DNA from: Daucus carota subsp. sativus
Taxonomy: Eukaryota; Streptophyta; Magnoliopsida; Apiales; Apiaceae
Direction: 5' to 3'
DNA: 64,000 nt
Assembly (NCBI RefSeq): GCF_001625215.2
Contig: NC_030382.2
Span: 248,001-312,000, forward strand
Position numbers and translations under genes: made by a program. The notes beneath the pieces were generated by a model. That model ran no database searches. It was not told the origin of the DNA and saw only the letters and a list, made by a program, of their open reading frames with translations. The first letter of the stretch is position 1. Every line of letters starts with the position of its first letter. Shown here in pieces: positions 46,489 to 58,157 of the stretch.

Positions 46489-49400
46489 TGTAATATCCCA
46501 TATTATTAAATTTAGATTTGATTATTATAAATCTATTTGTCTAGATATTATTGTTGTCTGTAGTTGAATATTGATGTGATTATGTGAAATAGTTGTATGT
46601 GATTATACTTGTTTCATGGATTAATATGGATTTTACAGATTTTTCGTCCTCCTTCTTTCTTTGATTCCGAGGACGGAATCCCTATAAGGAGGGTAGATTG
46701 TAATGACCCGGACTTTTTAAAATTTATTTAATATTATGAAAGTGATTTTCTTCAAAGAAGGGAATAAGATTTAATATTTTATTCCAGTTTAATGAGTTTT
46801 CAAGGTTTTATATTTAAACCCCGAGTTATTGTGTTATTGATAAATAATTGTATTTTCAAAACTGATTTTCATATTTTGTTTTGAAAATTCTAAATGATAA
46901 TTATGTGAATATATGTGGTATGTGACTAAGTGTTACTGGTGGTATTGCTCGTTTAATTATTTATGTTGATTTATGATTATTATGTGATTAATATATGAAT
47001 TTTTGTGAATTTTATATTATCTGGTTTATTGCGTTAACTGCTCATATGTGTTCGTATTTGAGAGATTTCAATTTCTATATGCTCAGGAGAAAATATAGTT
47101 TATTTGGATATTTTCATATCGATTTATGGAATGTTAGATGATTTTATAATCAATTTACGGATTTAATTGCGTATATTTATATTTAATTATTGATTATTTG
47201 ATTTCCGTAAAACCGTCCACTCGTAACGGTGTAGCAAATTTTCTTCCCGGAAGTTTCGAGAAAACTCACCTTTAGCCTAATTTGAATATTCCGAACACTT
47301 TTCGTGTTTTGACTTTTTCGATCCGGAGTACGGTTTTCCCCGGAGTCGGTCCGGCGGAGTTTTTCGGGTATTTTAATTGTTGATAATTATCTAGTTTGTC
47401 TCGATATACGTGAAATCCAGATATATTGATTATTATATTACTTTTTATCGAAATACGTGCAAATGGGACCCGCAGACCAATGATTGATTTAAAAAGCCCC
47501 GTTTTGATGATTATCTCGTAAACCGGTACCAATTGGACCCCGCTTTATTAATATAAAGCTATTAAATACGTATTTTCATGTCATATACGATCCAAAGGGG
47601 TACCAATTATTTGTAAATATAAATAGACTTTCATGTAACTTATTTTCACCGTAAAAAAATCATTTTCACCTGTTTCTTTTCACGAATACCGAGAAACCGA
47701 GCTGCGTTCTTCGTGTTCTTCGTAATCAAACGAGGATTTGAAGGTGTTATTGGAATCCGATGGAGGTGTATGAAGAGTCAAAACGAAGCTATCGACGCGT
47801 AGAATCAAGTTTAATCATCCGTTTATATGCAGATTCAACAGGATTTGGACGAGACGTGTACGCTTGAAGACGTCAGAAAGTCGGAAGGGTATTGCAAAGC
47901 GAATAAGGGATGAATCGAGTAAGCGAAGCGATGTGGCGAATAAAGTATAACTAGAGATGGTCTAGAGATTACGAGATGCATAGATTGTGAAAGTTGAAAG
48001 ATGAGATAGAGATGTGAGATTGGAGTCAGATTTAAGGCAAGTATCCTGCACCCTGCTTTTGGATATATTGCATATTCTGATCCATTCTTTTTATATGTGT
48101 TGCAAGTATCCTATACCTTTCTTTTGGATATTTTGCAATTATTCTGATCAATTCTTTTCGTATGTGTTGCAAATATTCGTACCACTCTTTTTCATATTTG
48201 AAAGTGGAAATATTTTATCCATCCTGTTCTAATCCTTAAAAATTCAGATAATTCCAGTTTTACAAATTAATTCGAAGTTCAGATTGTCATTGAAGCATGT
48301 GTTGCTCAGTGATGGTTAGAACCTAGAATGACTTGGGATCTTCTTGATTATTCAACCCGCCATTGTCATGCTGGTTTAGCAGGCTAAATTCAGTTGCTTA
48401 GCCGATAATGGAGGATACTGAATAGTTAAGGATTTCCTGAACTATGATTTATGGAGGGATGGACTCTGGTTTATGAAAAGTTGATTATCAAAGTTTGATT
48501 TGGAATTATTCTATCATCGATATTGATTGTGTTTATGTTCTGTTGTTATACGTTGACCTGTTATTGAATTATAGAATTGGATTGTTGTTTTTATAAAAAT
48601 ATGTGGACCAAATGAGTGGTCATGTTAGGCCAATGAGTGCCTTGGATCCAGTGATAGAGCATGGCGGGGCCTGCTCAGGGTTAGTGCAGAACTGATCAGC
48701 TGCCTAACCTTGGTTTTAATTAAAATGTGATAGTCCAATTCAATAATTCTTTGGAAAGATTGAATTTCTCAGTTTAAATGCTGCAAGGTATTGTAAATCA
48801 TTCTATACAATACCATGAACTCATGAACTCAGGTTGAATCCTCTTATATCTTGAACTCGTAAACTTCTGTTATATCATTTCAGAACTATCATTGTTTATT
48901 ATTACTTGCTGAGCATTGTTGCTCACCCTTGCTATTCCTTTCTAACCCTTTCAGAAAGGCTTAAAGATGAGATGATTGATTGAGATTGTGAATAAGGCTA
49001 ATGCTAGGCGAGGAGACAGAGTTGAGGATCCAGTGGTCGAGGAGTGTTCAGGAAAGTTGATGAGGTTGGTGCAAGCTAGAGCTGTGCTATAGGGATTCAA
49101 GTGTAAGTCATAGCTGGAATAGTTGACAGCGATTCTTCTTATCGAAGATGATCTGATTTGGTAAGAAATGTTGTGTAATATTAGTGGTGGATTCTAATTT
49201 CAATACTGTAACCTGGATGCGATCCTGTTGCTTTTAGGGGGTTGAAATGTCTCTTTCGAATCATTTATTAAAGTTTAAATGTTCTCTTGAAATTCTCTTA
49301 TTATGGCTTTCAAGTTTGAAATTCAGGTTTTGAAATCATTTGATTTATGTTCTCTTTCAAAATCTTTTATTATGGTTTTCAAGCTTTGAATTTCAAGTTT

Positions 49401-49531
49401 TAAATGCTCTGGATTTCATTATCTTTAAAAAAAAAAATAAAAAAAAAAAATACAGGTTTTCAAAAGTGTTTAAAAATGGGTTTTATGTGGTGACGTCAGA
49501 ATCCAGACCCCCGGATTCTCGGGCTGTCACA
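46489..49531 (+). repeat. LTR 2 (middle LTR), chimeric
   Basis: Its first part carries the bases that distinguish LTR3 from LTR1, for example 'gttgtctgtag' at 46560, 'gaaatccagatatatt' near 47415, 'aaagct' near 47559, 'cacctgttt' near 47669 and 'gaagagtc' near 47773. Its last part matches LTR1 where LTR3 differs ('atggagggatgg' near 48455, 'gaggatccagtgg' near 49030). It has a private poly(A) length change near 49430. This is the pattern expected of a recombinant between a 3' and a 5' LTR. Confidence 0.9.
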
Positions 49532-51268
49532 GTTGGTATCAGAGCAACAGGTTACAAGTTATTGAAATTTGAGTATAGATTATAGTCTTAAGTTTTCTAG
49601 AGAAGAAAGTTGTGTAACCTCACATAGAGGTATGGTTAGACTATTTGGGAATAGTCTAGTGATGTGAGTGAAGCATAGAGTCTAGTTAGACGACTAAGTT
49701 GAGTGTATAAGTTTAGAGAGATTTTGATCCCTAAGTTAGACATATGATTTTTTTAAGATGACTCATTGAGATGATGGATTGTGAGAAAGGTCAAGATTAG
49801 ACCTAGGTAGAATAGTTTGATAATGAATGATTGAGTTGGGATTGGTAAAGATGCAGAGTTCAAAGTATTCTGACTATACTGCATAATTGAAAATGGTCTA
49901 TTGTATTGACTTGAGAATGATAGAGATGCATGGTTCATAGTATGTTGACCATGTCAGATATTTGGAAGAGGTATATTGTTTTAGTGAGATATGAAGAGTT
50001 AGTGTAGAATATGAGTTGTGTTGGATTAGAAGAAGAGATTTGTAGATAGAGGTTGATAGATGAGAAGTGCATGATAGAGAGTATGTGGAGTTGAGTCCAG
50101 TTATTAGAGGTGATGTGTGCGAGTAAGTTAGAACGTTAGTCCTCGGCGATGACGCTTTAAGTTAATCGGGATTTTAAACGACATCAAGGTGGGCCCATAA
50201 CCCACAGGTTGGCGATCCATACAATCGATGATATGCTACGTGTTTTGCTAGTGACTTCACAGATAATGGGGATGAAGTGGAGGCCAAGACTTATTACGAA
50301 CTATAACGTCTACGATGACATCTTACGAGGCTATTACGAATCAACATCGATCGATTATCGAGAACATTGAAAAGAAGACATATATCGAACAATGATTTAT
50401 TGAAGCAGAGCGAAAATCTGAGAAGACCTTGGTAATACCTCTCTTCAACTAAGATTCTTTTGGATTGTTTTTCTCATCAGTGAGATATTATCATGATATC
50501 CTTTCGACCAAAGTTTCGATAAATGAGATTTTCAATTTCTCAAATTCTAAGATGATAATGATATTGATTATTGGTGTGAGTTAGTATTGAATCGGTGTAT
50601 GATAAAGGCGTGTTATGAAGAGACAGTGGAATTCCTTGATATTATTGATATTCTGTGATATCCCTTGATATTCTTCCATATTCTTTGATATCCCTTAATA
50701 TTCGTTGATATTCGTTGACATTCTTTGACACTCTTTGATATTCCTTGATATCTTTTCGATATTCCTTAATATATTCCTCGATAATCCTTAACATTCCTTG
50801 ATGCTCCTTCATATTTCTTGGATTCTTTCCATCTGATTGGGATGAACAACCCTATGTATAGGGGACACAAGGTATACCTGTCTGTGTGATAGGAGTTGGA
50901 TGGGACGCCATCACTTGTGTGTGTTGTGATTACAAGAAGGTTAAAAACCTTTAGTAGTGTCTAATATGGACACGCAACATGAAGTTCATTTGATCGTATT
51001 GATCTCCCAGTCACTCTTGTATTCCAATGTGACCTATTTTGAAAATATCTTGTTCCTCCGAAATTCCCAAAGATTGATTCTTGGGAAATGAAGTTTGCAA
51101 TTGTGAAGGTTTTGATTCTCCTATTTCTTTAACTTTGAAGGGTATGCCAAAGTTGAGCAAAGGCGGACGAGCATGTGATATTATGAAGCGTGTACAATGA
51201 TCTTATAAATGATACGTTTTAGTTCTCATCGCGGATTCTGAGGACAGAATCCTTATAAGGGGGTGGAA
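49532..51268 (+). other. Internal region 2 of the LARD-like element, non-coding
   Basis: Same length as, and by eye identical to, internal region 1. It contains the primer binding site at 49534-49545 and the minisatellite at about 50636-50820. No coding content. Confidence 0.9.
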
Positions 51269-54200
51269 TGTAATATCCCATATTATTAAATTTAGATTTG
51301 ATTATTATAAATCTATTTGTCTAGATATTATTGTTGTCTGTAGTTGAATATTGATGTGATTATGTGAAATAGTTGTATGTGATTATACTTGTTTCATGGA
51401 TTAATATGGATTTTACAGATTTTTCGTCCTCCTTCTTTCTTTGATTCCGAGGACGGAATCCCTATAAGGAGGGTAGATTGTAATGACCCGGACTTTTTAA
51501 AATTTATTTAATATTATGAAAGTGATTTTCTTCAAAGAAGGGAATAAGATTTAATATTTTATTCCAGTTTAATGAGTTTTCAAGGTTTTATATTTAAACC
51601 CCGAGTTATTGTGTTATTGATAAATAATTGTATTTTCAAAACTGATTTTCATATTTTGTTTTGAAAATTCTAAATGATAATTATGTGAATATATGTGGTA
51701 TGTGACTAAGTGTTACTGGTGGTATTGCTCGTTTAATTATTTATGTTGATTTATGATTATTATGTGATTAATATATGAATTTTTGTGAATTTTATATTAT
51801 CTGGTTTATTGCGTTAACTGCTCATATGTGTTCGTATTTGAGAGATTTCAATTTCTATATGCTCAGGAGAAAATATAGTTTATTTGGATATTTTCATATC
51901 GATTTATGGAATGTTAGATGATTTTATAATCAATTTACGGATTTAATTGCGTATATTTATATTTAATTATTGATTATTTGATTTCCGTAAAACCGTCCAC
52001 TCGTAACGGTGTAGCAAATTTTCTTCCCGGAAGTTTCGAGAAAACTCACCTTTAGCCTAATTTGAATATTCCGAACACTTTTCGTGTTTTGACTTTTTCG
52101 ATCCGGAGTACGGTTTTCCCCGGAGTCGGTCCGGCGGAGTTTTTCGGGTATTTTAATTGTTGATAATTATCTAGTTTGTCTCGATATACGTGAAATCCAG
52201 ATATATTGATTATTATATTACTTTTTATCGAAATACGTGCAAATGGGACCCGCAGACCAATGATTGATTTAAAAAGCCCCGTTTTGATGATTATCTCGTA
52301 AACCGGTACCAATTGGACCCCGCTTTATTAATATAAAGCTATTAAATACGTATTTTCATGTCATATACGATCCAAAGGGGTACCAATTATTTGTAAATAT
52401 AAATAGACTTTCATGTAACTTATTTTCACCGTAAAAAAATCATTTTCACCTGTTTCTTTTCACGAATACCGAGAAACCGAGCTGCGTTCTTCGTGTTCTT
52501 CGTAATCAAACGAGGATTTGAAGGTGTTATTGGAATCCGATGGAGGTGTATGAAGAGTCAAAACGAAGCTATCGACGCGTAGAATCAAGTTTAATCATCC
52601 GTTTATATGCAGATTCAACAGGATTTGGACGAGACGTGTACGCTTGAAGACGTCAGAAAGTCGGAAGGGTATTGCAAAGCGAATAAGGGATGAATCGAGT
52701 AAGCGAAGCGATGTGGCGAATAAAGTATAACTAGAGATGGTCTAGAGATTACGAGATGCATAGATTGTGAAAGTTGAAAGATGAGATAGAGATGTGAGAT
52801 TGGAGTCAGATTTAAGGCAAGTATCCTGCACCCTGCTTTTGGATATATTGCATATTCTGATCCATTCTTTTTATATGTGTTGCAAGTATCCTATACCTTT
52901 CTTTTGGATATTTTGCAATTATTCTGATCAATTCTTTTCGTATGTGTTGCAAATATTCGTACCACTCTTTTTCATATTTGAAAGTGGAAATATTTTATCC
53001 ATCCTGTTCTAATCCTTAAAAATTCAGATAATTCCAGTTTTACAAATTAATTCGAAGTTCAGATTGTCATTGAAGCATGTGTTGCTCAGTGATGGTTAGA
53101 ACCTAGAATGACTTGGGATCTTCTTGATTATTCAACCCGCCATTGTCATGCTGGTTTAGCAGGCTAAATTCAGTTGCTTAGCCGATAATGGAGGATACTG
53201 AATAGTTAAGGATTTCCTGAACTATGATTTATGGAAGGATGGACTCTGGTTTATGAAAAGTTGATTATCAAAGTTTGATTTGGAATTATTCTATCATCGA
53301 TATTGATTGTGTTTATGTTCTGTTGTTATACGTTGACCTGTTATTGAATTATAGAATTGGATTGTTGTTTTTATAAAAATATGTGGACCAAATGAGTGGT
53401 CATGTTAGGCCAATGAGTGCCTTGGATCCAGTGATAGAGCATGGCGGGGCCTGCTCAGGGTTAGTGCAGAACTGATCAGCTGCCTAACCTTGGTTTTAAT
53501 TAAAATGTGATAGTCCAATTCAATAATTCTTTGGAAAGATTGAATTTCTCAGTTTAAATGCTGCAAGGTATTGTAAATCATTCTATACAATACCATGAAC
53601 TCATGAACTCAGGTTGAATCCTCTTATATCTTGAACTCGTAAACTTCTGTTATATCATTTCAGAACTATCATTGTTTATTATTACTTGCTGAGCATTGTT
53701 GCTCACCCTTGCTATTCCTTTCTAACCCTTTCAGAAAGGCTTAAAGATGAGATGATTGATTGAGATTGTGAATAAGGCTAATGCTAGGCGAGGAGACAGA
53801 GTTGAGGATCTAGTGGTCGAGGAGTGTTCAGGAAAGTTGATGAGGTTGGTGCAAGCTAGAGCTGTGCTATAGGGATTCAAGTGTAAGTCATAGCTGGAAT
53901 AGTTGACAGCGATTCTTCTTATCGAAGATGATCTGATTTGGTAAGAAATGTTGTGTAATATTAGTGGTGGATTCTAATTTCAATACTGTAACCTGGATGC
54001 GATCCTGTTGCTTTTAGGGGGTTGAAATGTCTCTTTCGAATCATTTATTAAAGTTTAAATGTTCTCTTGAAATTCTCTTATTATGGCTTTCAAGTTTGAA
54101 ATTCAGGTTTTGAAATCATTTGATTTATGTTCTCTTTCAAAATCTTTTATTATGGTTTTCAAGCTTTGAATTTCAAGTTTTAAATGCTCTGGATTTCATT

Positions 54201-54310
54201 ATCTTTAAAAAAAAAATAATAAAAAAAAATACAGGTTTTCAAAAGTGTTTAAAAATGGGTTTTATGTGGTGACGTCAGAATCCAGACCCCCGGATTCTCG
54301 GGCTGTCACA
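51269..54310 (+). repeat. LTR 3 (3' LTR) of the LARD-like element
   Basis: Starts TGTAATATCCC directly after 'gggggtggaa' and ends GGCTGTCACA at the CGGCG target copy. It differs from the other two at 'atggaaggatgg' (near 53235) and 'gaggatctagtgg' (near 53811). Confidence 0.92.
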
Positions 54311-54428
54311 CGGCGCCGCCGCCGACGGAGTTTATCGACAAGAACACGCGCGTTATCTGCCAGGGTATCACCGGAAAAACGACACTTTTCACACCGAGCA
54401 AGCCATCGAGTATGGCACCAAAATGGTA
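54311..54428 (+). pseudogene. Succinyl-CoA ligase (ADP-forming) alpha relic, 3' part of split exon
   Basis: The frame FIDKNTRVICQGITGK is the highly conserved N-terminus of the CoA-binding domain of the succinyl-CoA ligase alpha subunit, the mitochondrial TCA-cycle enzyme. One base is missing in the A run at 54374-54379. After that, reading one frame over gives DTFHTEQAIEYGTKM, which continues the same domain; the expected residue pair at the break is NG. A GTACCT donor follows at 54427. No later exons (glycine-rich loop, active-site His) are seen in the next 1.7 kb. This is therefore a truncated gene copy with a frameshift, and it had the LTR element inserted into it. Confidence 0.8.
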
Positions 54429-54932
54429 CCTGCGCCTCTCTTTCATTTGCCTAGATCTGTCTTCTCTGTTGTTTTTCACTTTTTGAAGGTTCCCTTTTAT
54501 TTGTATATGAATGTTGTCTTTTTCTTTATGTATCATATGTTTTGGATCATATGTCAACCTGAATGTTTATGTTTTGTTTTCGAGTTGTAGTCACTGTGTC
54601 GCTTTTAGTTTGGTTTTAGTTTTGCGTTTTCGGAGTTACAGTACTGTGTTGAAGTCCTGTGATGCATAGTTTTGACACGTGGTTTGGTCTGAGTTGCCTC
54701 CCGAGTCATTTAGTTTAACATCGAGTTGAGTGAAGCCGAGTCGCCTCCCGAGTCATTTTATTTAACATCGAGTTGAGTGAAGCCGTGTTTGAGTAGTTTG
54801 ATTTGCTAGTTTTATGCGCCTTCTGCTGATTATTTCACTAGCTTTAAGGATTGCCTGAATTTAGTTTTTGAGTATTGTTTCCTGTTAGTTTCCTTTTTTC
54901 AGCCGAGTCGCAGGTTATTAGTTTTAATTTTA
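54429..54932. other. Intron-like remnant downstream of the ligase relic
   Basis: T-rich, with repeated 'gagtcgc' words. No exon was recognised. The frames at 54306-54557 (minus) and 54245-54454 (plus) arise from the LTR junction and the relic in wrong frames. Confidence 0.45.
54691..54784. repeat. Two-copy 47-bp tandem repeat
   Basis: Copies at 54691-54737 and 54738-54784 both start GAGT(T/C)GCCTCCCGAGTCATT and end 'cgagttgagtgaagcc'. Confidence 0.9.
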
Positions 54933-55133
54933 GGGCAATGCTAGAGATCCCAAAAAAAATTCCCAAAAATCTTTACCAAATGATGTGACAAACAAGTGTC
55001 TAGTTATGATTGGGTGATTGATGAATCTGCAGGGGGGTCTCATTATTATGGGAGTGAATTCAGCCAATCAGATTTGGATATATCATTTGGGAAAATTATT
55101 TGGGACAATTTTTTGGGGTCTCTAGCATTTTCC
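54933..55133. mobile_element. MULE-type MITE, 201 bp, with 9-bp target duplication
   Basis: The ends GGGCAATGCTAGAGATCCC and, inverted, GGAAAATGCTAGAGACCCC are flanked by TTAATTTTA on both sides (54924-54932, 55134-55142). A 9-bp duplication indicates a Mutator-like element. Non-coding; the frame from 54996 is chance. Confidence 0.88.
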
Positions 55134-55142
55134 TTAATTTTA

Positions 55143-56050
55143 AGGTTGCATTGCTTTGTTTATTATTGTATGAGTTGCTTTTTGATTTTTTTTTCCGCTA
55201 CTGAGTCATTTATTTTGAGCTGGGTCTGTACCTGAGTTAGAGAGTATGCATATGGGTGTCATGTTGAATTAGTATTGGTCACTTGATTAGTGCTATTAGA
55301 TTTTTATGATTGAATTATTTTATGGCATCATTTTAGTTTTAGAATTGTAAATTTGAATATTATTTGATTTTAGTAGTAGTAATTGTGGATCTTAATTTGT
55401 TACGTTTTAAATTGTGATTGGGTAAATATTCTTTATGAATATTTAGTACCATTTATGGGTCATTATTTATGACTTTTTATGTCTTTAATGGCTTTTAGTG
55501 CCATCTTATGGCTTGAGTTACCATTTTGATGGTATTACATTTAATATATTAAATTAGGTTTTAACTCAATTTTTATTCCTCAGTTAAAATTTTAAATTTT
55601 ATGTGTCTAACCAAAGAATTTTTCTTTGGTTAGATATTTATTAATAATTTTATATTTTATACATATATTCCTCTCTATTTTATAATATATATACTCTTTT
55701 GTTGTTGTTTTTTATTAGGTTTTTTTTATATATTGATTTATGTTTTGTTTGATTGTTTTTTCAAGGATATTTTGGAAGCGAGCTGTTACGTGTATGAGTA
55801 TTTTTTTCTAATTCATTTAAGCTTTATTGTCTAAACGTCCGGAGTTATGCTTGCATGACTTTCGGTTAGACGATAAACATTCTTGAAATAAAGATATCCC
55901 AGTTGCGGTTTATTGTATTTCGATACAATTTATCTACGATTTTGTAGATTTTTTTAAAAAAAAAGAAAGAAGAAAGAAAGAGAAAGAAAGAAAGAAGTAT
56001 GACGTGTTATCTCGTGAGATGAAAAATATAACGAGCCCGTTTGGTTACTG
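55143..56050. other. Intergenic DNA upstream of SmD1
   Basis: AT-rich with no gene recognised. It contains a short hairpin ('gtctaaacgtcc' against 'ggttagacgat', 55830-55880) and a GA-rich tract ('gaaagaaagaaag') at about 55962-55997. Confidence 0.45.
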
Positions 56051-56053
56051 AAC

Positions 56054-56134
56054 TGGGCCACTACTCGGCTTATTCAACCCACTTGATCTTACAGTTCACA
56101 CTTGGGTCGTTCCACTTGCGAAGCCAACCCTAAA
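56054..56134 (+). promoter_or_regulatory. SmD1 promoter motifs: site II and telo-box
   Basis: TGGGCC (site II core) at 56054-56059 and AACCCTAAA (telo-box core) at 56126-56134 lie within 150 bp upstream of the ATG. This pairing is common in plant genes for ribosome and RNA-processing proteins. No TATA box is obvious. Confidence 0.55.
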
Positions 56135-56199
56135 ACCCCAAATTCTCTATTTCACGAAACTCCGAGCGCCTAGCCCTAGATTTCATCTCTTCTTCAACA

Positions 56200-58157
56200 A
56201 TGAAGCTCGTCAGGTATGTTCGTTCTACACTTTTTATATGTATTGTTTTCGTATAATTTTGTTATTTTAATTTTCGATTTCTTCGATCTGTAATTATGCG
56301 TGTAAATTGATTAAATGTGAATGTGTGTGTAGGTTTTTGATGAAATTGAACAACGAGACTGTGTCCATTGAGCTTAAGAATGGAACTATTGTTCACGGCA
56401 CTATCACAGGTGAATCTCTCTCTCTCTCTCTCCCCCCCCCCCTCTCCCTCTCCCTCCCACTCTATGTGTGTGTGTATTTTATATGTGAAGCAGAACTTAT
56501 TAAATTGGAATTAAACATTGATTTGAACAAAGTATCTGAACTCCGCTTGCTTTACAGTGAATTAAAGGTCTATATGTTGTTTTTATTTAGCATGTAGCTT
56601 AATTTATAGTTGATTGAAAGCGGATATGTTGTTTTTATTTCATATATAATTTTTACATAAAACCTGAAGTTTTGAAATACTGTGATACTTTTAAACACTG
56701 TTAAAATTTGATTTTGTGTTCATTCTTTTAGTGGTGTTTTATTTGTTGATATTTATTAAAATTGAAGTGTGCACAATTAGGTTACTAGTTGAGCAGTATA
56801 ATTTTATAATTTCGTGTGAGTGATGATGATATAAGTGAGGCTTTTTGAGTCTTTACTATGAACACTTTACATTAAACTATTGTTCTAAACAGAATTGCGC
56901 CGGTTTGTGGTTTTCGTTTATTACCCCGGTTGTGTCGAGTTGTGCATACTAGTTTAATGCAAATCTACATGTAATGAAGTATTATTCACTTTTGCTGTTG
57001 CACCTCTGGTACTTTATAGGGTACAGTTAACTGTACCCACTAAAACAATCTAAATTGTTGATACCGTGTCGCCGTTTTTGAATTATGTATGCTTTTATTG
57101 CTACTTGAAGAGATAGAATTATAGAGGAGGAGAGGGAACATACAAAGTTAAGAATGTTGAAAGCCTCAACTGTAGTTGCCTTGAAAGTATTTTGTTTGAG
57201 TTCTGCATTTTTAAAATTTCAATTGATTTAGATTATAATTTAAAATAGACGTGTAAACAATTATTTTGTCATATGTATTATTTTTCAATAATTGGAATTT
57301 TGTATCAGACTACTTCTCTTTCTTCATGGGTTTTGTTACTGATGTTGACGGAATTTCGTGTCAAGTTGTAACCACATAAGTAATAGTGTATCAATATTAA
57401 AAGCATAAGGTGATAAATTGTAGGAGTTTGTTTTTGGTATATGAGCTTTCACGTCCTCTCAAATCATGTCAGTTTCTTGCTCCGACATCAAAAATATAAG
57501 TGTCATTAAGAATCCAATATATCCCAAAAACCTTTTTATTACCGAGTGCTAGTTTGTATCCATGAGATTTTTCATAATAGTATCTCATTTGAACCACATG
57601 ACCTTGAATTGATTGATTAATGTTGTCGTGAACTTTTTTCAAATATCATGAGATTCTTATAGAACGTACGATAGCTACTCCTGTGTTCCGGTGACTGATA
57701 GCCTCACCTAATGCTATGGAATTTGCGATAAGTACTCTAGTAGTGTCAATTATATACTCTTTTTTTAATATTGGATGATCCGCATTTCAGGTGTGGATAT
57801 CAGTATGAACACACATTTAAAGACTGTAAAACTTACACTGCGGGGGAAGAACCCAGTGACTCTAGATCACCTGAGTGTTAGGGGGAACAACATCCGTTAC
57901 TATATCTTGCCTGATAGCTTGAATCTTGAGACCTTGTTGGTGGAAGAGACACCTAGGGTTAAGCCCAAGAAGCCAACTGCAGGTTTTTCAACTCTTTCTG
58001 GTTACCACTTTTTTGTTTTGCTAAATACTTGTTACCTGTCGTTATAAACGTTATTGTAATTACTCTCTACCCTAATTAAAAATTTTGCAATCCAGGGAGG
58101 CCTGTGGGACGCGGTAGGGGACGTGGACGCGGGCGTGGTCGTGGGCGAGGCCGTTAA
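56200..58157 (+). CDS. SMD1: Small nuclear ribonucleoprotein SmD1, 4 exons, 114 aa
   Basis: Exons 56200-56213, 56333-56409, 57791-57982 and 58096-58157 join through GT-AG introns of 119, 1381 and 113 bp into 345 nt ending TAA. The protein has an Sm1 motif ([20 protein letters not shown], residues about 8-27, continuing TITGVDISMN) and an Sm2 motif ([17 protein letters not shown]). These are followed by a VKPKKPTAG linker and a tail of nine Gly-Arg repeats typical of SmD1. It is a member of the seven-subunit Sm ring on U1, U2, U4 and U5 snRNAs, made in the cytoplasm and acting in the nucleus. The Arg-Gly tail is the usual site of arginine methylation. Length and exon pattern fit plant SmD1, and the first exon holds only the first four codons and part of the fifth. 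Nothing looks broken. Confidence 0.97.
56417..56465 (+). repeat. CT/C-rich tract at the start of SmD1 intron 2
   Basis: 'ctctctctctctctcccccccccc' followed by 'tctccctctccctccc', starting about 8 bases after the 5' splice site. A slippage-prone low-complexity tract. Confidence 0.9.

Larger units (their letters stand above)
41710..54310 (+). mobile_element. Three-LTR LARD-like retroelement (LTR-INT-LTR-INT-LTR), 12.6 kb
   Basis: This is a single insertion bounded by TG...CA and the 5-bp duplication CGGCG (41705-41709, 54311-54315). The order is LTR 41710-44751, internal 44752-46488, LTR 46489-49531, internal 49532-51268, LTR 51269-54310. LTRs are 3042-3043 bp and both internals 1737 bp. A primer binding site TGGTATCAGAGC (complementary to initiator tRNA-Met) lies 2 bases after each of the first two LTRs, and 'aagggggtgg' polypurine tracts precede the second and third. 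There is no gag or pol, so it is a large retrotransposon derivative moved by another element's proteins. By eye LTR1 and LTR3 differ at about eight positions in 3 kb, so the insertion is young. The orientation is set by the binding site and polypurine tract. Starts of the TGTAATATCCC type suggest a Gypsy relative, which is inference. Confidence 0.93.

Noticed and set aside
42493..53012. An 86-codon minus-strand frame and a 72-codon plus-strand frame each conserved three times at 4.78-kb intervals
   Set aside because: The conservation is explained by the three nearly identical LTRs. Flanking non-coding bases are equally conserved and no protein family is recognised.
54306..54557. An 83-codon minus-strand frame across the LTR/ligase junction
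   Set aside because: It is antisense to the succinyl-CoA ligase relic and has no similarity of its own.
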